Notes under the pieces: model-generated
The model's input: only the letters and a program-made list of their open reading frames with translations
Database searches by the model: none
Told to the model about the DNA's origin: nothing
Shown: positions 1 through 10,200 of the stretch, one piece after another
Position numbering within the stretch: position 1 is the first letter of the stretch
Layout of the letters: every line of letters starts with the position of its first letter
Source of the DNA: Eutypa lata
Taxonomy: Eukaryota; Ascomycota; Sordariomycetes; Xylariales; Diatrypaceae
Length of the DNA: 64,000 nt
Assembly: GCA_022661535.1 (NCBI GenBank)
Contig: JAKULF010000007.1
Location: forward strand, 62,001 to 126,000
Direction of reading: 5' to 3'
Translations under genes and position numbers: made by a program

Positions 1-1016
1 CCTGGCGTGAAAGTGGACCAGTTGCTGAAGAGCTCTTGACCTATACGAATATGGTGAGATTACATATCTCATACAAAACGAAGTTGCGGTAGACAAGAAG
101 CTTATATTTATCAATGCAGTCGTACCTTGCTATCGCGTGGTGGGAGCAGGTTGAGTTATTACAAAAGCCGTTCTTCAAAGACTGGCAAGCATTTACCAAT
201 AGTAATTCCAAACCCCGGATCGGACCGAAAGCTCGAGCATCGTTTGACTATGGCACCAACAATGTTACGGCGCAGAGATACGACGAGGCTTTAGATGTCA
301 AAAGTAAATTCACTGAATGGTGGAGCGAAGTCGTTAACCCCGCGGATGAGGAATCTGTACGTAATTCTGTCGTGCCCTTGTGTCTAGCCCTTTATTTCAT
401 AATACCTCCCAAGCTACAATTACAGGTTGTTCAAGCATATGTTCCTGAAGCGTGTAACTCCCCTTGCCTTTGGCTCCCGTTGTATGTTTCGATATCTAGA
501 CGAATAATACCTACCGACCGTCCGGTTAGCTACAATGACAATGACAATTACTAACTCCAGTTGTTACAGTGCTCCAAAGCAATATACGTTTACCCCGTAG
601 GCGCCAAAGGTAGAAATTTGATACCTCCGTCAGTACGGCAATTGGAGACTAACAAGACATATCAGGCTCCCCAACTTACCGCGACACGTACCTCTCTCCT
701 CCTAACGTCGTTGTGAATTGGCAAGTCTCGCATGCAGCTGTATATGCAGGTCTCCCTGATTATGCTGTGCCTATTGGACAAGTTGAGTATTTGAGCCGGC
801 TCACCGAGGTCAACGAGACTCTTCCGGTGTCCATTGGGATCGGTGCAGCTCGCGGATGTGTAAGTTTATTTCAAGCAAATATCAGGTCTTCAGTTGATTC
901 TCCAGGCTAATACTAGTATAACTTCTGTGTAGGACTGGATGTTAGCGAATCTCATGACCGAAATTGAGGCAGCTGGTATTACTTCTCCTGTTACAACAGG
1001 ACAAGTAGCATTTTGA
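1..1016 (+). CDS. Amidase-signature family enzyme, 3' part only (5' end off window)
   Basis: This is the C-terminal part of a fungal amidase (amidase signature family, which hydrolyses amides to acid and ammonia). Five exons join in frame: 1-53, 120-356, 570-609, 666-859 and 933-1016, all with GT..AG introns. The translation has features I recognise from the C-terminal half of fungal amidases: a segment ending WWSEVVNPADEESCSKAIY, then YPVGAKGSPTYRDTYL, then GLPDYAVPIGQVEY and the LPVSIGIGAARGCDWML block before the stop. The catalytic Ser-Ser-Lys region lies off the left edge, so activity cannot be judged. Single-exon reading gives early stops; only the spliced form is continuous. Substrate is unknown. 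Confidence 0.8.
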
Positions 1017-2819
1017 TTTTCCAACTGTCACATTGTTGCGCTTGGCCTAACCTGCTTGGATCCGTAGTTGGCTATATGTTAATGATTAGTTTTCAGCATA
1101 CCTACAGAAGCCAAAATCGGATGCTTTTGATATTCGGATACGGTGTCTCTTAGCATAGCCTAATAAATCACAATAATACCTTCAGATGTCAATATATATA
1201 AAAACCCACCTATAAGAGACTGAACATACGTTCCTTGCACATTCAATATCTTGGTTATAACAATCAGCAAGGATATTACCTTCACGAAAATGTAGTCAAA
1301 GCCACCATTCTTCATCTCAGCAGCTCTTGACTCGTCACTCTTCTATCTCTCAATTCACGTTGGTTTGAGCAGGGAGGAGCAAGTCAATAAACTTATCTCT
1401 CACCACACCCCCTTGCACCCTCCGAATGTAGATGCTATCTGGGCTATGATGTTGATCTTAAGCCTGAAAGTCAAGGTTGATATGATAACCTTATGACTCC
1501 TGGCCGTTCCTGAGCATAGCACAATCCTTCGACTTGGATTAGGTGGATGCTTACTAGCAGGGGTCAGCTATAACTTACAGCATATTCGCAGGTTCGCATG
1601 TACATTGGTGGCACAGCTGCGCTAATATATCTACTTACAACCATCTTTCCAACTTGCTTGAGTCATACCGAGTAAAGCTTCTTTAATGCCGACAGACTAT
1701 GATGAAATAAAACCGAAAAAATATAGTTGATACTTCGTTATCATATATTCAACATCACGGATGAAACACGGTACCGCGTTGAAGCGGCTGAACAAAGGAG
1801 CCGGTGCGGTGGAATAAAGAGACCGAGTATCTGGGGTTGCTGTATGCCCCATGTTTACTAAGGTTAGTGCAAGAGCTGAGAACTGCGAGGCTAACCTAGG
1901 GTGTTAAACGAAATCAATGAGGTTCAACCTGTCTCTCTTATATGGAATTTCAAAAATAGGCATTGAATTTGAATGCGCGCTTAATGATTAGAGTCCTTGG
2001 GGCAAGACATAGTATTGTCACCCACTCATACTTATGAGACCATGGCTGCCGGATCTTATAAATCTTAGATTGATAAGCTTGGCTTGGATTAAGGGTAGGG
2101 AATGGGTACCCGTGGGTAAAAAAAAAACCCCGTGGATATCCATGGGTCCGTGGATATCTAGTTATGGGTCCGTGGGTATTTTGCCGTGGGCGGGCTTTTC
2201 CTACCCTTAGCTTGGCTTGGCTTGTAAGAAACATGACGTGTGTCCTTGAATCCCGCATAGCAGTAGTAGGTTGCCTTTTTACTAAAATCCACATTTACAT
2301 ATCTTTTAATCGAGTAATCTTGATATGATTGAATCATTCATGATAAAATAGCGTCGGTCCAGGCTTACGGTGTCAGTGAGATCGGCCTTAAGCTCAACGA
2401 CGTTGCTTAGCAATAGTTATGTGGGTTTCAGTCTCCTCGATACCTCGGAACTGAGAATAATTACGCAGGGACGGCGAAATTACTAGCTTCTGCCTCACTT
2501 GCCCAGTATGGTAGTGGGCGGCATGGTATCAAACGGACTCGTGTTCATCCGAGCAATGGGTCATCACCTCTCTCCGATGATATGAATTTCTCTAGGACAT
2601 ACAGGTACAGCCGAAAACCTCTACTCTAAGGATCCTAAGGCAGACTAGCATGAGCCTAACAATGAATATAAATATGGCATGACGGTCTCAAGTATGGCTG
2701 AATCAAAGTGGATTAGACAATCATTCGACTATATTACCTTAGTATAGCACAGCATCATACAGCAGTACACCACACAACACCACACCACACATCTAGTTAC
2801 AAGTCAGAATTCATACACA
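1017..2819. other. Gene-free stretch with relics
   Basis: No intact gene is visible. It holds a TATATAAAA-like box near 1195 followed by an ATG-TAG at 1290-1295 with 66 open codons after it, a probable hAT-type MITE (2078-2218), and a weak short-chain-dehydrogenase-like stretch around 2455-2570. A CA-rich leader (about 2757-2795) precedes the Old Yellow Enzyme start at 2820. Confidence 0.5.
2078..2218. mobile_element. Probable hAT-type MITE with 8-bp target duplication
   Basis: A 125-bp core (2086-2210) is flanked by the 8-mer CTTGGCTT at 2078-2085 and 2211-2218, the duplication length expected of hAT transposons. Its ends are inverted: TAAGGGTAGG near 2090-2100 and CCTACCCTTA near 2200-2209. 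The interior carries several copies of CCGTGGGTA and CCGTGGATATC-type motifs in both orientations, like hAT subterminal repeats. It has no coding capacity. The flank is itself a short CTTGG repeat, so the duplication could be coincidental. Confidence 0.5.
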
Positions 2820-4237
2820 ATGTCGTCAACAACCGCAGTACCCCGTTTCGGTTCCAAGGCTACCAAGCCAGACTCCAAGCCGCTCGGAGAACCTCTGGTG
2901 TTTCCATTCTCCAAACGATCAGCGCAAAACCGGTTCCTCAATGTGGCCATGTCGGAGCGCATGGCTAGCTTTGACGCAAAGGATGTCGGATCGCGAGGCA
3001 TACCATCAGAGAAGCTGGTGAAGCTGTACGAACGATGGGGTGAAGGTACCTGGGGCCAGATTCTCACCGGAAATGTCATGATTCACCCAGAGCATCTCGA
3101 AGCACCAGGGAACATGGTCATCCCATCCGATGCGGAGTTCCATGGCCTACGTTTCGATCGATTTGCGGCCCTCGCCACGGCCTCTAAGCGCCATGGAAGC
3201 CTCATCGTCGCACAGGTCTCCCATCCGGGAAGGCAGACGAACGATACGATCCAGACTCATCCCATAAGTGCGAGCGCAATACCACTGGTTGCACCTCAGA
3301 TGGGAGTCTCGTTGTAAGCAGTTTTGGGGTTGATTTGTCTTGCTTTTATAACATATCTCTGGGACACCATCGAGTATGGACTGAAGTCGATACACCTGAG
3401 TCACAGTTCATGCTCTAGCATCATCGCTCAACAATATAGGAAGTAGCTAACTCTGGATTCTTTAGTGCTGTTCCACGTGCAGCGACGCGAGAGGATATCG
3501 ACAGTGTGATTGAAGGGTTCGCACATGCAGCCGAATTTCTTGAACGGGCCGGATTTGATGGCATTGAAGTTCATGCCGCTCACGGATATCTTCTCGCACA
3601 GTTCCTGAGCCTTCGATCGAACGAAAGAACAGACGAGTATGGTGGGAGCCTGGAGAACAGAATGCGTTTAATTCTCGAGATTGCGACTGCCGTCAAAAAG
3701 AGAGTGAGCCCCAGCTTCATCGTAGGGATCAAGGTCAACTCGGTCGAGTTCCAGGATAAGGGGTTCGCTCCAGAAGAGGCGGTGTTGCTGTGCCAAGCTC
3801 TGGAACGTGCTCAGTTTGACTACATCGAGACGAGCGGCGGCACGTACGAGTCTCTCGACTTCCGGCACGTGAAGGAGAGTACGCGGGCACGCGAGAACTT
3901 CTTCATCGAGTTTGCTGAGCAAATCGGCAAGGCGCTCACGACCACTCGTCTGTATACCACTGGAGGTTTCAAGACAGTAGCGGGGATGGTGGACGCCTTG
4001 CAATACGTAGATGGAGTAGGTATAGGTCGAGCAGCGACACAGGAGCCAGATCTACCCAAGAGTATTTTGGCTGGTCAAGTTGAAGGGATCATGAAGTACA
4101 AGCTCGGGGAAGACGACTTCGTGCCGAGACTCATGTTTGCTGTACAACAGATCCATCAACTAGGCGAAGGATTAGAGCCTGCTGACTTGACGGACGAAGA
4201 GGTCGTGGCTAAAGGTCCTCAATTTCCGCTACAGTAA
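2820..4237 (+). CDS. NADH:flavin oxidoreductase / Old Yellow Enzyme family protein
   Basis: This is an FMN-dependent ene-reductase-type enzyme of the Old Yellow Enzyme family. Two exons, 2820-3313 and 3466-4237, join as MGVSF-AVPRAATRED and give 421 residues, a normal length for fungal members. Visible signatures are AQVSHPGRQ (about 131-139), the HAAHGYLLAQF block (about 201-211) with a His-x-x-His pair of the YqjM-like class, and TDEYGGSLENR just after it. The C-terminal barrel has YTTGGFKT and VDGVGIGRAA, the phosphate-binding part for FMN. The start at 2820 is the first ATG after a CA-rich leader. It probably reduces activated alkenes; substrate and pathway are unknown. It reads the same way as the upstream amidase, but a shared pathway is not shown. 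Confidence 0.9.
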
Positions 4238-5205
4238 TGGTTTCGAGATGAGGAGTAGGTGGATGAGGTAGAGAGATGGGTTTTCATATCTTTATACTTA
4301 GTGTTATAGAATGTATTTTCGCTGAATAAACACAATGAGACTATTGACTAAATGAGGTGAAAGAAGAATGTGGCTATCGACACACAAATGTTTCAATGTA
4401 GTTGTTTAATGGGAAGGTCACGATGTTGTTCAACAGTGAGGGTGACTTTTCTTGTCCGAGGTCGGAACGCTTACGAAGTGTACAGGTATACATATGTATC
4501 TAAGTAGCATATCTATAAATATCCCACAAACAATTGTATTATTTCACTTATATGCAAGTATTAACACAGTTAACGCCAGAAATATATATATATATATATA
4601 TATATCAGTGAAGAGCAAACTTATTATTGTTGCGTTGAGTATAAACCTTTTAGAGTAGTACTCGTACTGAGCTCCTTTCAACAGCCGGCAAACCCGCTTA
4701 AATAGGTGCTAAGCAAGATTAGTGATCGTCTCTCCTGAAGTCGCTGTCAGCATCTTGCAATCAACTGCTAAACCTGACTAATCAACCCCACCAAATGACC
4801 TAATTGCCGTGAACGTGAGTAAGTAGTAGATACCAAGGTAAGATGACACCGAGCCGCGGGACGGAGCTGGCGGAAGCAGATTCCTTATACCTATAATGTA
4901 GGTTCGGCATTCACTTGCAGAAATACACATTTATCATAGGATATTACAGAGCAAAAGATACGTGTGGGAGATAACTTGAATTTATATTGCATGACACCAT
5001 CGGGCACGACGCTTATTCATTAGCCCCGCTAACTAAGTTGCATACATACTTCTGTACTGCCAGTTAACTACTAGACAATTCTATTCAGAGCGATTCCTCT
5101 TACATATATCCAAGACATCTATTAACCTTATACTTATACTTATCCAACTTATCTATTTCACGCCGTCTTGTATTGATCTCACTTGGATGAGAGACCTCCG
5201 ATGCC
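4238..5205. other. Gene-free stretch
   Basis: I see no gene. It contains an (AT)n microsatellite at about 4582-4605 and otherwise ordinary AT-leaning intergenic sequence that should hold the 3' UTR of the Old Yellow Enzyme gene and the promoter of the GTP cyclohydrolase gene. Confidence 0.5.
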
Positions 5206-6591
5206 ATGCCCGATCTCCGACCAACAACAGTGGACAGTGGGTCACTCAATGAGCAGCAGGGACAGCAAGAACAGAAACCGCGACACAATCAATGGCATGA
5301 AGAGACCACAGATCTTCCATCCTTCTACTCGCCACGATCACAGCCAGTCAGAGATCAAGATGATGACTCGAAAACAACAAAGCTGAATCGAGACGAGCTG
5401 TCTCTATCCGGCGTTTCTCTCCAACGTCATCCACATCAACAGCCGCACCCACACCCACAGTCGCAACCTATCAACTCTACTACATCTACCCCTCCATCCT
5501 CGTCATCCGATGCGGTTCAACCACCGCCCCCGACCCTCCTCTCTCCCGCCTTCACACCTCCGGCGACTCCTGGCACGGCGACACCTTTCGGAGAACAGCC
5601 GCAACCGCGCGGCATTCCCGTCGATTCATCCATCCCTTCCGGTGGCTGTGGTACAAAGCGACCGCGACTCCTCGAGACCCTCCCCGAAGTCGAATGTATT
5701 GTGCGCGCGCGAATACCCACCGTTACGGGCACCGAGATGTTCCTGCACCTGTATACCAACAACGTAGACAAGAAGGAGCACCTCGCCATTGTCTTTGGCC
5801 CACAGATCAGGAGTCAGTCGCTCGATGCGCCGCGCGAGGGCGAGACCGAGATGGATCGTATGGTGAGGGGAGCATATACCGGGAGGCTGTACCCTGGGAG
5901 GACGAAAAGCGGCATGTTAAGCAGCCAATGGCTTCCTGATGACAGCGCTGAGCCATCCACGTCCACCGCCAGCAACCCGGATACCCCACTGGTTCGCATA
6001 CACTCGGAATGTTACACGGGCGAGACTGCGTGGTCGGCGCGCTGCGACTGCGGCGAGCAGTTGGACGAAGCGGCGCGGCTCATGTCGCTGCCAGGGAACA
6101 CGAGCGGCGGCATCATTATTTACCTGCGCCAGGAGGGCCGGGGCATCGGGCTCGGCGAGAAGCTCAAAGCCTACAACCTCCAGGATTTAGGATCCGATAC
6201 GGTCGAGGCGAATTTGCTACTACGGCACCCGGCGGACGCTCGGAGTTACGGTCTTGCGACGGCGATGCTGCTGGATCTCGGGCAGAGGGACATTCGGTTG
6301 CTGACGAACAATCCCGATAAGATCAGAGCTGTTGAGGGGCCCAATCGCGAGGTCCGCGTCACGGAACGTGTTGCTATGGTGCCGCTTAGCTGGAAAGGGA
6401 AGGGTGGGTTTAAGAGCCGTGAGGTGGAAGGCTACCTGAAGACAAAGGTGAGTGGATTATCATGTGCCCTATGATCCTCTTCCAAGCGGCAATAGGCCCG
6501 ATATCGTCTCTATATGGTATATCAATGACTAACATGAAAACAGATTGAGAAGATGGGACATATGTTAGAAAGGGGCAGCATACCCTCGTAG
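5206..6591 (+). CDS. RIB1: GTP cyclohydrolase II (riboflavin synthesis, first step)
   Basis: GTP cyclohydrolase II opens the GTP ring to start riboflavin synthesis. Exons 5206-6447 and 6544-6591 give 429 residues; the second exon supplies only the last 15 ([15 protein letters not shown]), completing the usual TKI-x-KMGHML ending. The zinc and catalytic region is clear: [11 protein letters not shown] with the first Cys, then [11 protein letters not shown] with two more (about 262-285), [20 protein letters not shown] (about 306-325), and the [15 protein letters not shown] segment. The first ~160 residues are low-complexity (Gln/His/Pro/Ser-rich, several proline runs) and probably disordered; fungal members commonly have such an extension. 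The start is the first in-frame ATG, but a later in-frame start would leave the enzyme intact. Confidence 0.93.
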
Positions 6592-7258
6592 GCTAGATGG
6601 GGCCTACTGCAGGTTTGGTCTGAGTTGTTCTCATGATCAGGGGCTTGGATATCAAGGATTTTAAAAGCATATTCACTAGACCACCACGTAAGATAGCGAA
6701 GTCGTGTATCTACAATCTACATTGCATATTTACATATTTGTATAGACCAAGTATCATAGGATATATCTTGATCACTTCCCTTACCAATTGAAGAGTCTTG
6801 TGGTTTAATTGTGAATGTCTTCAGTATCGGGAGTATGGGTACCTACATGCATGCATGTAACCATCAACGATAACACGGACAAACGCACCAGCGCACATAC
6901 GTACGCACATCCTCAGTGACTGCCCCGCTATGTCTCACTGCTGAATTGACGATTTAAAGCCAAAGTAGGCATAGCGTTAAGCCCTTCCCGCTCTGTCACT
7001 TCGCTAAATGCACTGAGACAAGCCGGGATTAGCGCGTATCCCAGTTCGAGTAGCGCGTTGCTTGCCCCACCGTGTTTTTCGCGAATGGCATCAACTGAGT
7101 CTGTCTGAAGATTCATCTCATGTAATTACATCTAACATCCAACACCCAACATTTATCTCGACGATCACAATAGCACTTGCACGAAAACAATAAGGAAACG
7201 AACGATATCATCAATTCTCTGCGGTAGGAGCAACAGCTCTGATGCTGTAACCGCCACA
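6592..7258. other. Gene-free stretch
   Basis: No gene recognised. It has a short alternating purine-pyrimidine stretch (TACATGCATGCATG, about 6842-6857) and serves as the promoter region of the coilin-like gene starting at 7259. Confidence 0.5.
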
Positions 7259-10200
7259 ATGAACGACAAGATCATCCGTCTACGCGTTGTCGTACAACGT
7301 AATGGCCTTCCAGATAATAAGTTCATGCTTCCTGTATCTCTTGAGGACGACCCGACCATAGCAAAGCTTCTCGAACAGATAAACAGTACATACTTCCCCA
7401 TCGAGAGTGATCAGTGGGGGTTGGAAGACTATTCAGTCTATCGTCAAGCTCCTGACGGGAGCAAGTTCGAATGTCTACATTTCTCCACTATCCAGAGCAT
7501 TTTTAGAGACGACGATCAAGCTCTTATCCGCCCGCTTCAGACAGATGATATAAGAAGACGAAGAATCAGCGGTCGATATCAGATCTCCTCGGACGGCAAA
7601 CATCTTGTCGACGGTATCCCATTCGGTCGTCCGTTGCTCCGAGTCCCCGTTAGCCGTCCACCCGTTTACATCCCTCCCCGCAAGAGACGCAGATTAATCT
7701 ACGGCCAGGACGAATCTGCAGGTCAGGATGATGAAGATGGCGATGGTGAGGATACGCATATGCTATTGCTCACAAACGGACAAGGTCGACTCCAGGATGA
7801 GGATGAAGAGGAAGAAGAAGACGAGGACGATGACTACAACGACAACCGTGATGGCGACGACTTCCAAGACGATGCGCAGCAATCCACAAGTATAGAAGCA
7901 GATGACGACCCCACAGAAGACGATTCGGAGATGGATGCTGACGAGGATCTTGCGGGAGAGCTACAAGGGCTTGCAGAGGAGAATGCAGAGTTGGGGGAAA
8001 GAGATCAGGAAGAACAGGCACCTATTGAGAAGCCTCAAAAGGGACAAAATCTGGATCTAGAAACTTCAGACAAGATCTCGGTATTACAGTTTGCCTTCCC
8101 CTCGGCACCTTTAGCTATCTGCGAGAAAATCCTTTTAGCTAGCGATGATGACCTTATGAAGGCATATACAACCCTAAGCGACGGGTTTCTACCAGAGCTG
8201 TCGGATTCCGCGACCCTTGCGAAATTTCACTCAGGCCCTGCTAAGTCGAGCCCCCGTCGACGCAGGAAGACGGCGGCCAATGCGACAGCTCTTACTGTAG
8301 CCAAGGACAAGGAAAAGATTCAGGATAGCAACAACGACAAGAACCTGTCAGGCGATGAGGAGGAAGAAGCTGAGGAAGTTTCGTCATTCGTTCGTCAGTT
8401 TGATCACCGTGGCCTACCGCCAGGTTCCATCTCTTCTGGCAAGGGACTCTCCCATATGGCTACCATTTCCGGCTCATTTACCAGTAGCAAGTTCAGTGGC
8501 GATAGCGAGGCCACTTCTACGACTTTGGTAGATAGTAACGGAAGTAAACCGAGTCCTGAAAAGACTGTTGGAGAAGACGAGGACGAGACATCAAGCAGTG
8601 GTACTAGCTCTAGTTCTGAAGACGGAGAGTCCGAAGGAAATGACGATGACAGCGACGATAGCGACGGTAATGATTCTTCTGATGAAGGGTCCGATGACGG
8701 CGTCGATTTCTTTGGTGGAGATTCCGACTCGGATAGTAGTGATGCCAATGGCAGCGATTCTGGTGATGAAGGTGCTCAAGCAGACTCGTCGAGCAATGCG
8801 GGTATGGATATGGTTGAGTTTAGGGGCAGCCACAAACGCAGCCACGACAGTGACGATCACAACGACGGTGAGAGTGACAGTGCCAGTGACAGTGGTCCGG
8901 AAGAGGCGACTACAAAAGGTGGCACGCTCAACAAATCTCAGACGCGCGTTAAGGACACAAACGGTGCACAACTCAGTAAAGCAGCAACAAGTGAAGACAG
9001 CAGCGACAGTTCACCCGATGACTCATCATCAGATGATGATACATCTGACGAAGAAAGCAGTGAAGCTGAGTCTAGCTCTAACGATTCCAGCTCCGATTCA
9101 GACAGCGATGAGAATCCCCAGGAGAAATCGCCTGCCCCAGTTGCTTCTAAGCAGACATCTACCATAACTCCAACCACATCTAGCACATCGACCTCGGCAA
9201 GTCAGGCAGCTGCCACAAACGCTGTCAAAACACAACTTACTTCAGTACCTCCAGGACAAGGCAAGGAGCGCACGAAAAGTCGCAATGCTCGTCGAAGGGC
9301 GTCTCAAAAGGCGAAGAAACAAGAACAAGCACAATTGCAAGCCGGGACAGCCCAGACAAACATCCAAAACACCAGTGATGATCCTGTTCCCACGCCTTCC
9401 GCAGCTGACAAGGGTGCTACTGACGAGCAATTGTTGTTTGAAGCGAAACGGAAGGCATTACTAGACGCGCTTGCTAGTGGAGGGGTAGAGGTTGACTCCA
9501 AGGGTGAAATGATCTCCGAGGATAACGCAACATCAGATACACAGGCCAGCTCCAAACGAAAACGAGATGAAGTAGAGGTACCTGTTACTCAGGATCAGAC
9601 CCCACAAGATGCATCTATCAGCGAACCAGGCACCGCAGAATCCGATGCTAGTCAGAAACGACGTCGTTTGGATGTGGGAGCTGGACGTAGACTTCTTTTC
9701 GGCGCCTTAGGTCTACGTAACCCCAAGGGCAAGGATGACGCGGAGAAGGTACGCGCAAAGCTGATGGAAGGCGTCCGACCCCTTACAAATCACAGACTGG
9801 AGCAGGAAAAGTCTGGTCCAAAGCAGTCAGATGTCAGCGTCATAGAGCCCGCCGAAGACAAAGATCCCGAAGCATGGCGAGATCTAATCACCTACCGAGC
9901 GGTGGAGTGTTGTCAGGAAGGCGTAGAACTCAGCGAGCCTCCTTTCCCGTTCGTGCAGCGATGGGATCCCCAGCAACAGAGCTCTTGGTTCCACAAGAAT
10001 TCCGACAAACATGGCGGGCGCGGCAAGCGGGCAGAACGCAACCAATCTCATTTCTACCAGGAAGACCGCTCTTCGCGTAAGAAGAGGCAACATGATGAAT
10101 CTTTCGAATGGGGCGGGGAAGGTTATGATGAGACGTTCAACGGTATTGAGGATGAACCTCATGGTGGAGATGATGTACAGCTCAATTACGATGATGTAGT

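Noticed and set aside
1950..2294. 114-codon minus-strand ORF
   Set aside because: It runs through the MITE and its repeated motifs, giving a repetitive peptide without domain character.
8568..9186. Several 80-200 codon ORFs on both strands within the coilin-like gene
   Set aside because: They are shadows of the Asp/Glu/Ser-rich coding sequence in other frames (Thr/Val/Met-rich or Ser/Leu-rich peptides).
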